Origin: CAILHX01 sp036561085
GTDB taxonomy: Bacteria; Pseudomonadota; Gammaproteobacteria; Burkholderiales; Methylophilaceae
Direction of reading: 5' to 3'
DNA length: 16,813 nucleotides
NCBI GenBank assembly: GCA_036561085.1
Contig: DATBPY010000150.1
Location: 1 to 16,813, forward strand
Below the pieces are notes generated by a model. It was not told the origin of the DNA. It searched no databases and saw only the letters and a program-made list of their open reading frames with translations. Positions 1 to 6,380 of the stretch are shown here, in pieces (the first letter of the stretch is position 1; every line of letters starts with the position of its first letter). Position numbers and translations under genes: made by a program.

Positions 1-291
1 CACCCGTAGCGGCCAATCCGCATGAAATTCCCGATAAGCCGCCAAACTTTCCACTGGCAGCACATCCAAAGCCGATGCCATGACCATGCCGAAATCCGCC
101 GCTTCATCGATATGCGTAAACGCGCCTTGGATACGCGAACGTAGCTGTTGTAACGGGACTTTGCTGCAGACCGTCAGTCGTAAATCCGGCAATTTCAATA
201 ACAGGGCATTAAGTACCGGCGCCACCTGAGAAAGATGGCCAAAACCATGACCGGAAATATAAGCCAGCAGATGAGGAACATTGTTACGCAT
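1..291 (-). CDS. Glycosyltransferase-like protein, N-terminal part (partial)
   Basis: The first 97 residues of a leftward gene; the rest lies before the window. The start is ATG at 291-289. Residues 11-20 read YISGHGFGHL, resembling the glycine/histidine loop that opens the nucleotide-sugar transferase-like (GT-B) domain of the L-arabinokinase N-terminus and related MurG-like proteins. The following pattern, a hydrophobic strand (LTVCS) and then a stretch rich in acidic and aliphatic residues (IDEAADFGMVMASALDVLPVE, residues 61-81, abbreviated here to its character), also fits those domains. No signal peptide or membrane segment is visible in this part. It is divergent from the gene starting at 360, with 68 bases between them. 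No clear Shine-Dalgarno is seen. The enzyme's donor and acceptor cannot be told from this fragment. Confidence 0.6.
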   Translation of the reverse strand, partial: MRNNVPHLLAYISGHGFGHLSQVAPVLNALLLKLPDLRLTVCSKVPLQQLRSRIQGAFTHIDEAADFGMVMASALDVLPVESLAAYREFHADWPLRV

Positions 292-359
292 GAAATGTCT
301 TTACACAGCGCCTTAAATTCTTAAAATGGCCGACTTAATAAACGAAAGCAACCCCCGCG

Positions 360-1238
360 ATGAAATCCAAACTGTTACTGATAAGCCTTTTGCTTTGCGC
401 GATCAGCGCTCATGCCGCTGTACTGGACGAAGCAATACCCGTCATCAAGATAGCGCTAGTAAAACAACCGACATCCCATCCTTTTACCGTCGCCTATGTT
501 CCGAATTATAAGCGTTACTACATCGCCGATGGCGGGCTGGGAGCAGTGATGGATGGTTATTCGATCGCCCGATCCCGATCGGAGATCCATACTTTCAGTG
601 CTAAGGGTGAATACATCAATTCCATTCAGGGGGGCTTGGATAACCGCTCCATCTATTTCAACCCCAATGACAACTCTCTGGAAACAGTAACCTACAACGT
701 CTCCAGTGGCGGTGGATTCACCCCGGATGTGGGAATCTACACACTGGAGCTTGATAACACGGGTAATCTTACCCAACAACATGCGGAAAAATTTTCTTTT
801 AACCCTGCGTTCGGCGATGCCGGCGTGATACCAAGCTTTGATAACACGACCAAGGGCTACTATGCCAAACAGTCTCGTAGCAACAAAGTGTTTTTTGTAT
901 TGTTGGATAAACGCGAACCGGCAAGCGAGATCCTTCTGGATCTGAAGACTGCGGGAGTGGAGTTTGATGATATTGCCGATAACTACGTTGCTTATACCGG
1001 GATCCCTAATGAGGAATTAGCAGTACTTGATATAGATCACAAAGCCGTATTGCTATTCAATCTTAAAGGCAATTTTACCGGTCGTAGCAAGCTCCCTTCG
1101 CAGTTGAAACTGCATGCGCAAAATCACTATAGCGGCTTAGGATATGCCAACGGCTTGTTCTTTGTATATAACCAGAATGAAGGCGAATTCGGTACTTACT
1201 ACGGCTTCAAAGTTTCCGATCAATCGGTCAGCCAATAA
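360..1238 (+). CDS. Secreted beta-propeller-like protein of unknown function
   Basis: A 292-residue protein that I do not recognise. Residues 1-19 form a classic Sec signal peptide (MKSK basic end, leucine-rich core, AHA before a likely cleavage at A19/A20), so the mature protein is probably periplasmic or exported. The remainder has no membrane segment. It alternates short hydrophobic strands with turns such as YYIADGGLG (residues ~53-61), VFFVLLD and ELAVLDIDHKAVLLF, the rhythm expected of NHL/SMP-30-like beta-propeller repeats, but I see no exact repeat and no catalytic motif. No mature-region cysteines stand out, and there is no lipobox. The ribosome site is weak (cgaaagc). It stands alone: divergent from the glycosyltransferase-like gene and convergent with the DUF1097 gene, with a shared hairpin between. 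The propeller assignment is inference from strand pattern only. Confidence 0.75.
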   Translation: MKSKLLLISLLLCAISAHAAVLDEAIPVIKIALVKQPTSHPFTVAYVPNYKRYYIADGGLGAVMDGYSIARSRSEIHTFSAKGEYINSIQGGLDNRSIYFNPNDNSLETVTYNVSSGGGFTPDVGIYTLELDNTGNLTQQHAEKFSFNPAFGDAGVIPSFDNTTKGYYAKQSRSNKVFFVLLDKREPASEILLDLKTAGVEFDDIADNYVAYTGIPNEELAVLDIDHKAVLLFNLKGNFTGRSKLPSQLKLHAQNHYSGLGYANGLFFVYNQNEGEFGTYYGFKVSDQSVSQ

Positions 1239-1258
1239 GACTCTTAGGTCGCGCACAT

Positions 1259-1287
1259 AAAAAAACGGCGGCAATATAGCCGCCGTT
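1259..1287 (-). terminator. Intrinsic terminator of the DUF1097 gene
   Basis: A perfect 9-base inverted repeat, AACGGCGGC at 1264-1272 and GCCGCCGTT at 1279-1287, encloses a six-base loop (1273-1278). Read leftward the stem runs into a tract of seven T (complement of A1259-A1265), giving a textbook Rho-independent terminator 20 bases past the stop codon of the 1308-1808 gene. Read rightward the same stem is followed only by TTAATT, so it would work less well for the gene ending at 1238. Confidence 0.85.
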
Positions 1288-1307
1288 AATTCATTGCAAA
1301 TTCAGAA

Positions 1308-1808
1308 TCAGCCGCCCAGCGCTCCCGCCAGTTTGCCTGACAGCATACCGAATACTGCTCCCAATATCGCTGATAGCGAAACCAGCAATACCGGATTAGT
1401 CAGATCCATCGCCGTCACATTCATATTATTCGCTGATAATGCGTACCCGGCTGTGGCCGCATAACCATATACGTTGGCAGGCACTACCGACAGCAAACTT
1501 TGACCAGCCACGATGACGAGGAAGAATACGGTCACGGCGATATAGACTGCCGGACCTGCAGCACCGGCCAAACCTAGCGGGTTCATCCCAACCAGTTTAA
1601 GCGCTATACCTGCCAATATCGCACCATAGATCATTCCAGCAATTGTTTTCTTCAATGCCGCAGTGTCGCCACCGGTATGAAAATAACATCCCCACGCAAT
1701 GAAGCCTGCCCAGACCAAAACTTTACCCGTCAATGGCCCTAATGCCAAAAACGCCCATACGCCACCAAGCACAGCAATGCTCACAGACAATGCAAGTAAT
1801 TTAGACAT
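1308..1808 (-). CDS. DUF1097 family inner-membrane protein (YcdZ-like)
   Basis: A 166-residue, very hydrophobic protein with about five or six predicted membrane segments, rich in Gly, Ala, Leu and Val, with an early GGVWAFLALGPL stretch, an AGFIAWGCYFHTGG turn and a late LLSVVPANVYGYAATAGYA segment. The pattern and length match the DUF1097 family, to which E. coli YcdZ belongs; its biochemical function is unknown, so I assign none. The start at 1808 is well supported: a strong Shine-Dalgarno (GAGGAGGA on the coding strand, bases 1813-1820) lies four bases ahead. It is apparently a single-gene unit with its own candidate promoter (1909-1937), a foldable leader (1855-1901) and an intrinsic terminator. 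Confidence 0.75.
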   Translation of the reverse strand: MSKLLALSVSIAVLGGVWAFLALGPLTGKVLVWAGFIAWGCYFHTGGDTAALKKTIAGMIYGAILAGIALKLVGMNPLGLAGAAGPAVYIAVTVFFLVIVAGQSLLSVVPANVYGYAATAGYALSANNMNVTAMDLTNPVLLVSLSAILGAVFGMLSGKLAGALGG

Positions 1809-1812
1809 ACAT

Positions 1813-1820
1813 TCCTCCTC
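1813..1820 (-). promoter_or_regulatory. Strong Shine-Dalgarno of the DUF1097 gene
   Basis: Read leftward the bases are GAGGAGGA, four bases before ATG at 1808. It is the strongest ribosome binding site in the window and fixes this start. Most other genes here have weak or unrecognisable sites, which suggests that this small membrane protein is made at a high rate when transcribed. Confidence 0.8.
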
Positions 1821-1854
1821 AAGAGTTAAAAGGGTACGGCTGTTTTGAAACGCT

Positions 1855-1901
1855 AGCGAGAGATGGGTCTATGCCCATTTGGTGAAACTTTGAAGCTCGC
1901 C
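1855..1901 (-). promoter_or_regulatory. Foldable 5' leader of the DUF1097 gene
   Basis: In the leftward transcript, GGCGAG (complement of 1896-1901) can pair with CUCGCU (complement of 1855-1860) as five Watson-Crick pairs plus one G-U. Inside it AUGGG/CCCAU (1863-1867 with 1874-1878) closes a six-base loop. The asymmetric bulge (1879-1895) is unpaired. The fold begins almost at the transcription start expected from the promoter at 1909-1937. It matches no riboswitch consensus I know. Pairing is seen in the sequence; a regulatory role is inference. Confidence 0.35.
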
Positions 1902-1908
1902 AACGGGG

Positions 1909-1937
1909 ATACTAGACCGATTTTGGTGCATGAGCAA
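1909..1937 (-). promoter_or_regulatory. Candidate sigma70-type promoter for the DUF1097 gene
   Basis: Read leftward: TTGCTC (1932-1937) as -35, a 17-base spacer, and TAGTAT (1909-1914) as -10, matching the consensus at three and four of six bases. Transcription would start near 1902, leaving a leader of about 94 bases. The match is modest; spacing and position support it more than base identity does. Confidence 0.35.
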
Positions 1938-2010
1938 CAAAAAATTAAAAACTGGTGTTAAAGATTAACTTTATGGGATAACTATCAGACAGGAATAGCT
2001 ATTTAGCTAC

Positions 2011-2586
2011 TTAATACGCCCAACGATGACGCCATGCGGCAACCACCTTATTGGGATATTGGGCCTGACCAAGGCTACCGTTGTACCGACTTAGTGCGCG
2101 GAACAGATTTCCTTGCTCTATATCCAGATAATGCCTCAGGATGGTGCAGCCATAGCGGAGGTTGACTCGCAAATGGAATAGGTCCTGGTCAGGCGTGCCT
2201 ATGCTTTTCACCCAGAATGGCATCACCTGCATAAAACCTCTGGCCCCCGCTGAAGAAACGGCATACTTCTTGAAGCCGCTTTCCACCTGTATCAGTCCCA
2301 GCACCAACTGCGGATCGAGACCCGCGCGTTTGGCTTCATACTGCACTGCGATCAGAAAATTTCTACGGAAATCCGCATCCGGGATCTGCTTTCTTAGCCT
2401 CAGCGACATCTCCGCCAGCCAACGCTGACCCTCCGCTTCGGTATCGAACATCAACTTGGGAGGTGCGCTATCCGACACCGCTTTTTGCAAACCTGCTCTT
2501 ACGCTTGCAGACAGCGGTTCCTCTACCTGCGCTCCGGCCTGGCTCAACAGCGGCCAGAGTAATGCTAGTGATATCAGCCAGCGCAT
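2011..2586 (-). CDS. Lytic transglycosylase (SLT domain), periplasmic
   Basis: A 191-residue soluble-lytic-transglycosylase-type enzyme that should cleave peptidoglycan between MurNAc and GlcNAc, leaving 1,6-anhydroMurNAc. An N-terminal signal peptide (residues 1 to ~19, MRWLISLALLWPLLSQAGA) sends it to the periplasm. The SLT domain spans about residues 75-185: catalytic Glu102 in VESGF, SSAGARGFMQVMP at 111-123, and YNGS at 168-171, all family hallmarks. It is short, so the catalytic domain is nearly the whole mature protein. Its start lies inside the end of proS: the two frames overlap by 13 bases (2574-2586), suggesting co-transcription and coupled translation. No strong Shine-Dalgarno is visible. 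The subfamily cannot be fixed by eye, so no gene symbol is given. Confidence 0.9.
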   Translation of the reverse strand: MRWLISLALLWPLLSQAGAQVEEPLSASVRAGLQKAVSDSAPPKLMFDTEAEGQRWLAEMSLRLRKQIPDADFRRNFLIAVQYEAKRAGLDPQLVLGLIQVESGFKKYAVSSAGARGFMQVMPFWVKSIGTPDQDLFHLRVNLRYGCTILRHYLDIEQGNLFRALSRYNGSLGQAQYPNKVVAAWRHRWAY

Positions 2587-4289
2587 GCGGTCTTGATGAA
2601 AGATATGGCTTCAGCCAGCGGAACAGTTTGCGCGTCGCCACCGGCACGCGCCTGATATTCCACCACGCCTTCTTTCAGTCCGCGATCGCCTACCGTGATG
2701 CGATGAGGGATTCCGATCAGTTCCATATCGGCGAACATCACTCCGGGACGCTCGCCTCTGTCGTCCAGCAACACATCCACCCCAGCGGATTGCAATTGCT
2801 CATACAGAGTGGTGGCAGCTTGCCTGACTTCCTCGCTACGCTCGAATCCGATCGCCACCACCGCTACTTGGAATGGCGCGATGCTCATCGGGAAAACAAT
2901 ACCTTTGCTGTCAAAGCCCTGCTCGATCGCAGCGCCCACGATGCGCGACACACCGATGCCATAACAGCCCATGGTCATCACCTGATGTTGTCCGTTCTCG
3001 TCCAGATAAGTGGCTTGCATCGCTTCAGAATATTTTCTGCCTAGTTGGAAGATATGTCCGACCTCGATGCCGCGACAGATATCCAAAGTCCCCTTGCCAT
3101 CAGGGCTAGGATCGCCCGCGATGACATTACGAATGTCGGCTACTAAATCAGGCTCAGGCAAATCACGCCCCCAATTCACGCCTGCGGTATGGAACTTCGG
3201 TTTGTTGGCTCCACACACGAAATCGCTCATTGCCGCCACGGTGCGATCGGCGATGACTCTGATCTTGCTACGATCCAGCCCGACGGGGCCCAGGAAACCA
3301 GGAGGGCAATTGAACGCTGCACGTATCTCTTCTTCAGTAGCAAAACGAAAATCTGCCACCTCTGCGATCTTGGCCGTCTTCACCTCGTTCAAGGTATGGT
3401 CGCCGCGAATCAGCAGCACATGCAATTTACCGTTCGCCATCACCGCGATCAGTTTGACCGTGCGTTGCAGCGGAATGCCAAGCAATGCCGCCACGTCTTC
3501 ACAGGTGGTCTGCTTGGGCGTATCGACATCATGCATGGTCTCCGAAGGTGCCTGTCGTGGTGTGGCAGGAGGCAGCGCTTCCGCTTTTTCCACATTCGCC
3601 GCAAAATCGGAATCCGGGCAAAACGCGAGCGCATCTTCACCTGAATCTGCCAACACGTGAAACTCATGCGAACCGGTACCGCCTATCGCTCCAGTATCCG
3701 CCGCTACTGCGCGGAACTTCAATCCCAGGCGGGTGAAGATATTGGAATAGGTCTGGTACATGAGCGCATAGGTTTGCTCCAAAGACTCCTGGCTGGTATG
3801 AAAGGAATAGGCATCTTTCATCACGAATTCGCGAGCACGCATCACACCAAAACGTGGGCGGATCTCATCGCGGAATTTGGTCTGTATCTGGTAGAAATTA
3901 AGCGGCAATTGTTTGTAGCTCTTGATCTCCTTACGCGCAATGTCAGTGATCACTTCTTCGTGGGTAGGGCCGAAACAGAAATCGCGCTCATGCCTGTCCT
4001 TGATCTTCAGCATCTGTGGGCCGAACACATCCCAACGACCAGTTTCCTGCCATAGTTCGGCGGGCGTTACCGCAGGCATCAGCAATTCCAGCGCTCCCGC
4101 CTTGTTCATCTCCTCCCGCACGATGGCCTCGACCTTGCGCAACACCCGCAACCCCAGCGGCATCCAGCTATATAGACCGGAACCGAGACGCTTGATCAGT
4201 CCGGCGCGCAACATCAGTTGATGCGAGATCAACTCCGCTTCGTTAGGCGCTTCTTTCAGGGTAGACAGGAAAAACTGGGAGACACGCAT
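2574..4289 (-). CDS. proS: Prolyl-tRNA synthetase
   Basis: Class II aminoacyl-tRNA synthetase charging tRNA-Pro, cytoplasmic. The chosen start is ATG at 4289 (MRVSQFFLSTLKE), matching the E. coli start; the open frame extends two codons further to a TTG at 4295. This gives 571 residues, the usual bacterial length. Visible landmarks: GPTHEE at 107-112, motif 2 around FRDEIRPRFGVMRAREF (139-155), motif 3 around TMGCYGIGVSRI (440-451) and a C-terminal anticodon-binding domain with a LLDDRGERPGVMFADMELIGIP-like core. Between motifs 2 and 3 sits the INS editing domain (~225-400) with Lys280, the equivalent of the editing lysine of the E. coli enzyme, so Ala-tRNA-Pro editing is expected. It forms a two-gene unit with the overlapping lytic transglycosylase gene; a candidate promoter lies at 4327-4356. 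Confidence 0.98.
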   Translation of the reverse strand: MRVSQFFLSTLKEAPNEAELISHQLMLRAGLIKRLGSGLYSWMPLGLRVLRKVEAIVREEMNKAGALELLMPAVTPAELWQETGRWDVFGPQMLKIKDRHERDFCFGPTHEEVITDIARKEIKSYKQLPLNFYQIQTKFRDEIRPRFGVMRAREFVMKDAYSFHTSQESLEQTYALMYQTYSNIFTRLGLKFRAVAADTGAIGGTGSHEFHVLADSGEDALAFCPDSDFAANVEKAEALPPATPRQAPSETMHDVDTPKQTTCEDVAALLGIPLQRTVKLIAVMANGKLHVLLIRGDHTLNEVKTAKIAEVADFRFATEEEIRAAFNCPPGFLGPVGLDRSKIRVIADRTVAAMSDFVCGANKPKFHTAGVNWGRDLPEPDLVADIRNVIAGDPSPDGKGTLDICRGIEVGHIFQLGRKYSEAMQATYLDENGQHQVMTMGCYGIGVSRIVGAAIEQGFDSKGIVFPMSIAPFQVAVVAIGFERSEEVRQAATTLYEQLQSAGVDVLLDDRGERPGVMFADMELIGIPHRITVGDRGLKEGVVEYQARAGGDAQTVPLAEAISFIKTACAG

Positions 4290-4326
4290 GGACAAGCTTT
4301 CTACAAAATTCAGTAAGGTGCCGAAT

Positions 4327-4356
4327 TTTATAGGATTGTTGCTGTTACGTCAGCAA
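4327..4356 (-). promoter_or_regulatory. Candidate proS promoter with inverted repeat
   Basis: Read leftward: TTGCTG (4351-4356) as -35, an 18-base spacer, and TATAAA (4327-4332) as -10 (five of six). A perfect inverted repeat, GTTGCTG at 4338-4344 and CAGCAAC at 4351-4357 with a six-base gap, covers the -35 box. The repeat could be an operator, or a weak terminator stem of the TPM gene that ends at 4373, though no T-run follows it. Confidence 0.45.
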
Positions 4357-4372
4357 CGGCAATGCTTTATCG

Positions 4373-4870
4373 TTACAGCACTACCGGGCTATTCGAAAGC
4401 TCATTGGCATGAGCACCCTGCTCAGGAAAATGCTGTTGCAACAAACTACTAATGGCTGTGATGCCTTGCATCACCCCTTGTTCAAAATCACCGGCGCGCA
4501 AGTGTTTTTCCATTTCACGACAAATGCTTTGCCATTGTTCGTCGCCCACCTTGGCATGTATGCCCCGGTCCGCCACGATCTCGACGCGGCGATCTGCCAA
4601 TAGCAGATAGATCAGCACGCCGCAATTATGTTCGGTATCCCAGATGCGGAGCTGCGAAAAGACTTCAATAGCACGCTGGCGCGGTGTGATACCGTGCCAT
4701 AACTCATGAATATCCAATCCGGCTTCCACAGCGAAACGTAGCTCTCCTGTGTGACTGGTTTCAGAGCTTTGGATGGCAGTCTCGATATTCATCATCGAGG
4801 ATTTCGGGAAGTGCCGTAGCACTTGCCACCGTCCGGTCAGTAAATGCTTACATATTCTCAACATATCCAT
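4373..4870 (-). CDS. TPM-domain protein, second copy in the LemA cluster
   Basis: A TPM-domain (TLP18.3/Psb32/MOLO-1, formerly DUF477) protein of 165 residues. The best start is ATG at 4870, which shares a base with the stop of the upstream gene (TAATG), a hallmark of translational coupling; a TTG two codons earlier (4876) is less likely. The domain covers about residues 45-150, with the typical NCGVLIYLLLADRRVEIVADRG core at ~82-103 (a hydrophobic strand followed by a basic/acidic strand). Unlike the preceding TPM protein it has no clear signal peptide and no glycine-rich tail; residues 7-20 (CKHLLTGRWQVLRHF) could be a membrane-associating helix. Such pairs of TPM genes after lemA are common in proteobacteria, but their biochemical role is unknown. 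Confidence 0.8.
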   Translation of the reverse strand: MDMLRICKHLLTGRWQVLRHFPKSSMMNIETAIQSSETSHTGELRFAVEAGLDIHELWHGITPRQRAIEVFSQLRIWDTEHNCGVLIYLLLADRRVEIVADRGIHAKVGDEQWQSICREMEKHLRAGDFEQGVMQGITAISSLLQQHFPEQGAHANELSNSPVVL

Positions 4871-5697
4871 TACCAATCGCCTGAGGCTCCGCCGCCACCG
4901 AACCCTCCGCCTCCGCCGCCGGAAAAACCACCACCCGATCCACTGCCAAATCCGCCTCCACCATAACCCAGAGGCAAACCCTGGCCGCCGACCAGCGTCA
5001 TGAAGAACGCGATGATGCCTAGCACCAGAGCGATCAGGAAGCCTGCGCCGAGAAAATACATGATGAATGCTGCCAACCCGCCGCTTGCCAGCCCACCCAC
5101 GAATTTACCCAACACGCTACGCAATACACCGCCCACTACGATAGCGATGATCAATACCACAAAGAAAGAATGTCCGCCCAAATTCTGGGTCGGCCTATGC
5201 TGCGCTGCAGCCGGCAATGCTTCGCCGTTTATCACTTCGGTGATCTTGTCAGTACCTGCGACCAGCCCGCCATAGAAATCACCCTGCTGGAAATACGGAC
5301 GCATCACGTCGGACACGATACGTTTGGCGATAGCATCAGGTAACGCGCCTTCCAGGCCATAGCCGACTTCGATACGTGATTTCCGGTCATTCTTGGCGAG
5401 CAATACCAACACGCCGTCATCAACGCCCTTGCGCCCCAACTTCCATGCTTCGACGACACGGATGGAGTATTGCGCGATATCTTCAGGCTGAGTAGTAGGA
5501 ACGATCAAGATCGCGATCTGGCTGCCTTTTTGCGCTTCGACTGCTGCCAGCCGCGATTCCAGGTCAGCTTGCTGCTCAGTCGATAAAGTACCGGTAAGGT
5601 CGGTGACGCGATGTTGCAGGGGCGGAATGGCGACGTCCTCTGCCGATGCCAGGAACGGCATCATGCAGAGTGTCAATACAGTGATCCAGCGGATCAT
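4870..5697 (-). CDS. TPM-domain membrane protein, YgcG-like
   Basis: A 275-residue envelope protein. Residues 1-19 are a signal peptide ending ASA. The TPM domain spans about 28-155 and includes ILIVPTTQPEDIAQYS and VLVLLAKNDRKSRIEVGYGLEG. It is followed by a linker, a transmembrane helix at ~178-195, further hydrophobic helices at ~205-237, and a glycine/serine-rich tail (from ~238) ending GGGGASGDW. This order (signal, TPM, membrane, Gly-rich tail) is characteristic of YgcG-like proteins encoded beside lemA. The start is ATG at 5697, with AGGTAA a few bases ahead. It lies 20 bases after lemA and is coupled to the next TPM gene by TAATG. Family members act in the cell envelope; the exact activity is not established and I infer none. 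The low-complexity tail is coded by GC-rich GGN repeats at 4880-4970. Confidence 0.88.
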   Translation of the reverse strand: MIRWITVLTLCMMPFLASAEDVAIPPLQHRVTDLTGTLSTEQQADLESRLAAVEAQKGSQIAILIVPTTQPEDIAQYSIRVVEAWKLGRKGVDDGVLVLLAKNDRKSRIEVGYGLEGALPDAIAKRIVSDVMRPYFQQGDFYGGLVAGTDKITEVINGEALPAAAQHRPTQNLGGHSFFVVLIIAIVVGGVLRSVLGKFVGGLASGGLAAFIMYFLGAGFLIALVLGIIAFFMTLVGGQGLPLGYGGGGFGSGSGGGFSGGGGGGFGGGGASGDW

Positions 5698-5717
5698 CTT
5701 TACTTACCTAAATTGAG

Positions 5718-6305
5718 TTACTTGAAATCGACTGTAGGCGCAGTCGAGATTGCCTTTTCGTTTTCCACAGAGAAATTCGGTTTGGGCTTATACCCGAACA
5801 TCTTCGCGGTCATGTTGCTGGGGAAGGAACGCACCGTAACGTTGTACTCCTGCACCGCCTGGATATAGCGGTTACGCGCCACGGTGATACGGTTCTCGGT
5901 ACCTTCCAGTTGCGCCTGCAAATCGCGGAAAGCGCCGTCGGCCTTAAGTTGCGGATAATTCTCGGACACTACCATCAGGCGCGACAACGCGGAGGTCAAC
6001 TGACTTTGCGCCGCGGTGAATTTGGCAAATGCCTGCTCGTCGTTCACCAGTTCAGGCGTGGCCTGTATGCTGCCCACCTTGGAACGCGCGACGGTCACTG
6101 CTTCCAGCACTTCTTTTTCATGCGAGGCATAACCTTTGACGGTGTTCACCAGGTTAGGCACCAGATCTGCACGGCGCTGATATTGGTTGATCACTTCAGA
6201 CCAACTGGACTTGACCTGTTCGTCCTGTGACTGGAAGGTGTTATAGCCGCAGCCGGTCAACACCAATGTCGCCATAAGAACCAACGCTGTTACAAGTTTA
6301 CGCAT
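5718..6305 (-). CDS. lemA: LemA family lipoprotein
   Basis: A 195-residue LemA-family protein. The N-terminus is a lipoprotein signal, basic MRK, a hydrophobic core and the lipobox LTGC, with Cys19 as lipid-modified residue, so it should be anchored in a membrane facing the periplasm. The LemA core follows: NQYQRRADLVPNLVNTVKGYA (residues ~40-60) is the family signature; then long amphipathic helices to ~165, including AVTVARSK and SRLMVVSENYPQLKAD, and a conserved RSFPSNMTAKMFGYKPKP near the end. The start at 6305 has a good Shine-Dalgarno (AGGAG at 6312-6316, six bases ahead). It heads the lemA-ygcG-TPM unit. It lies 75 bases after the uracil-DNA glycosylase gene on the same strand, so read-through from that operon is possible. 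Confidence 0.95.
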   Translation of the reverse strand: MRKLVTALVLMATLVLTGCGYNTFQSQDEQVKSSWSEVINQYQRRADLVPNLVNTVKGYASHEKEVLEAVTVARSKVGSIQATPELVNDEQAFAKFTAAQSQLTSALSRLMVVSENYPQLKADGAFRDLQAQLEGTENRITVARNRYIQAVQEYNVTVRSFPSNMTAKMFGYKPKPNFSVENEKAISTAPTVDFK

Positions 6306-6380
6306 GAAAAACTCCTGTTAAGAAAACGGTGTTATTAAGGTGGGGGCAGGGTCCCAGAATACAACAGCATTGAGACAATA

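Noticed and set aside
326..511. Short rightward open frame beginning ahead of the secreted-protein gene
   Set aside because: It overlaps the 360-1238 gene in another frame, has a charged low-hydrophobicity composition without family features, and no ribosome site. The 360 frame has a signal peptide and full-length coding character.
1921..1940. TGCACCAAAA-like bases ahead of the DUF1097 gene as an NtrC site with a sigma54 promoter
   Set aside because: Only one half-site resembles the NtrC pattern, and the best -24/-12 alignment (TGGC near 1900) lacks the GC of the -12 element.
1996..2009. TAGCTA repeat after the lytic transglycosylase gene as a terminator
   Set aside because: The stem is AT-rich with almost no loop and has no T-tract on the transcribed side; it is simply a short palindromic repeat.
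2463..3044. Rightward open frame of 193 codons spanning the proS/transglycosylase junction
   Set aside because: It is antisense to two well-supported genes, with His/Arg-rich composition typical of a shadow frame.
3010..3660. Rightward open frame of 216 codons opposite proS
   Set aside because: It lies wholly antisense to a certain gene, is Ser/Ala/Thr-rich as expected from the reverse of coding sequence, and resembles no family.
4880..4970. GC-rich near-repeat as a tandem-repeat element
   Set aside because: It is explained by codons for the glycine-rich tail of the YgcG-like protein.
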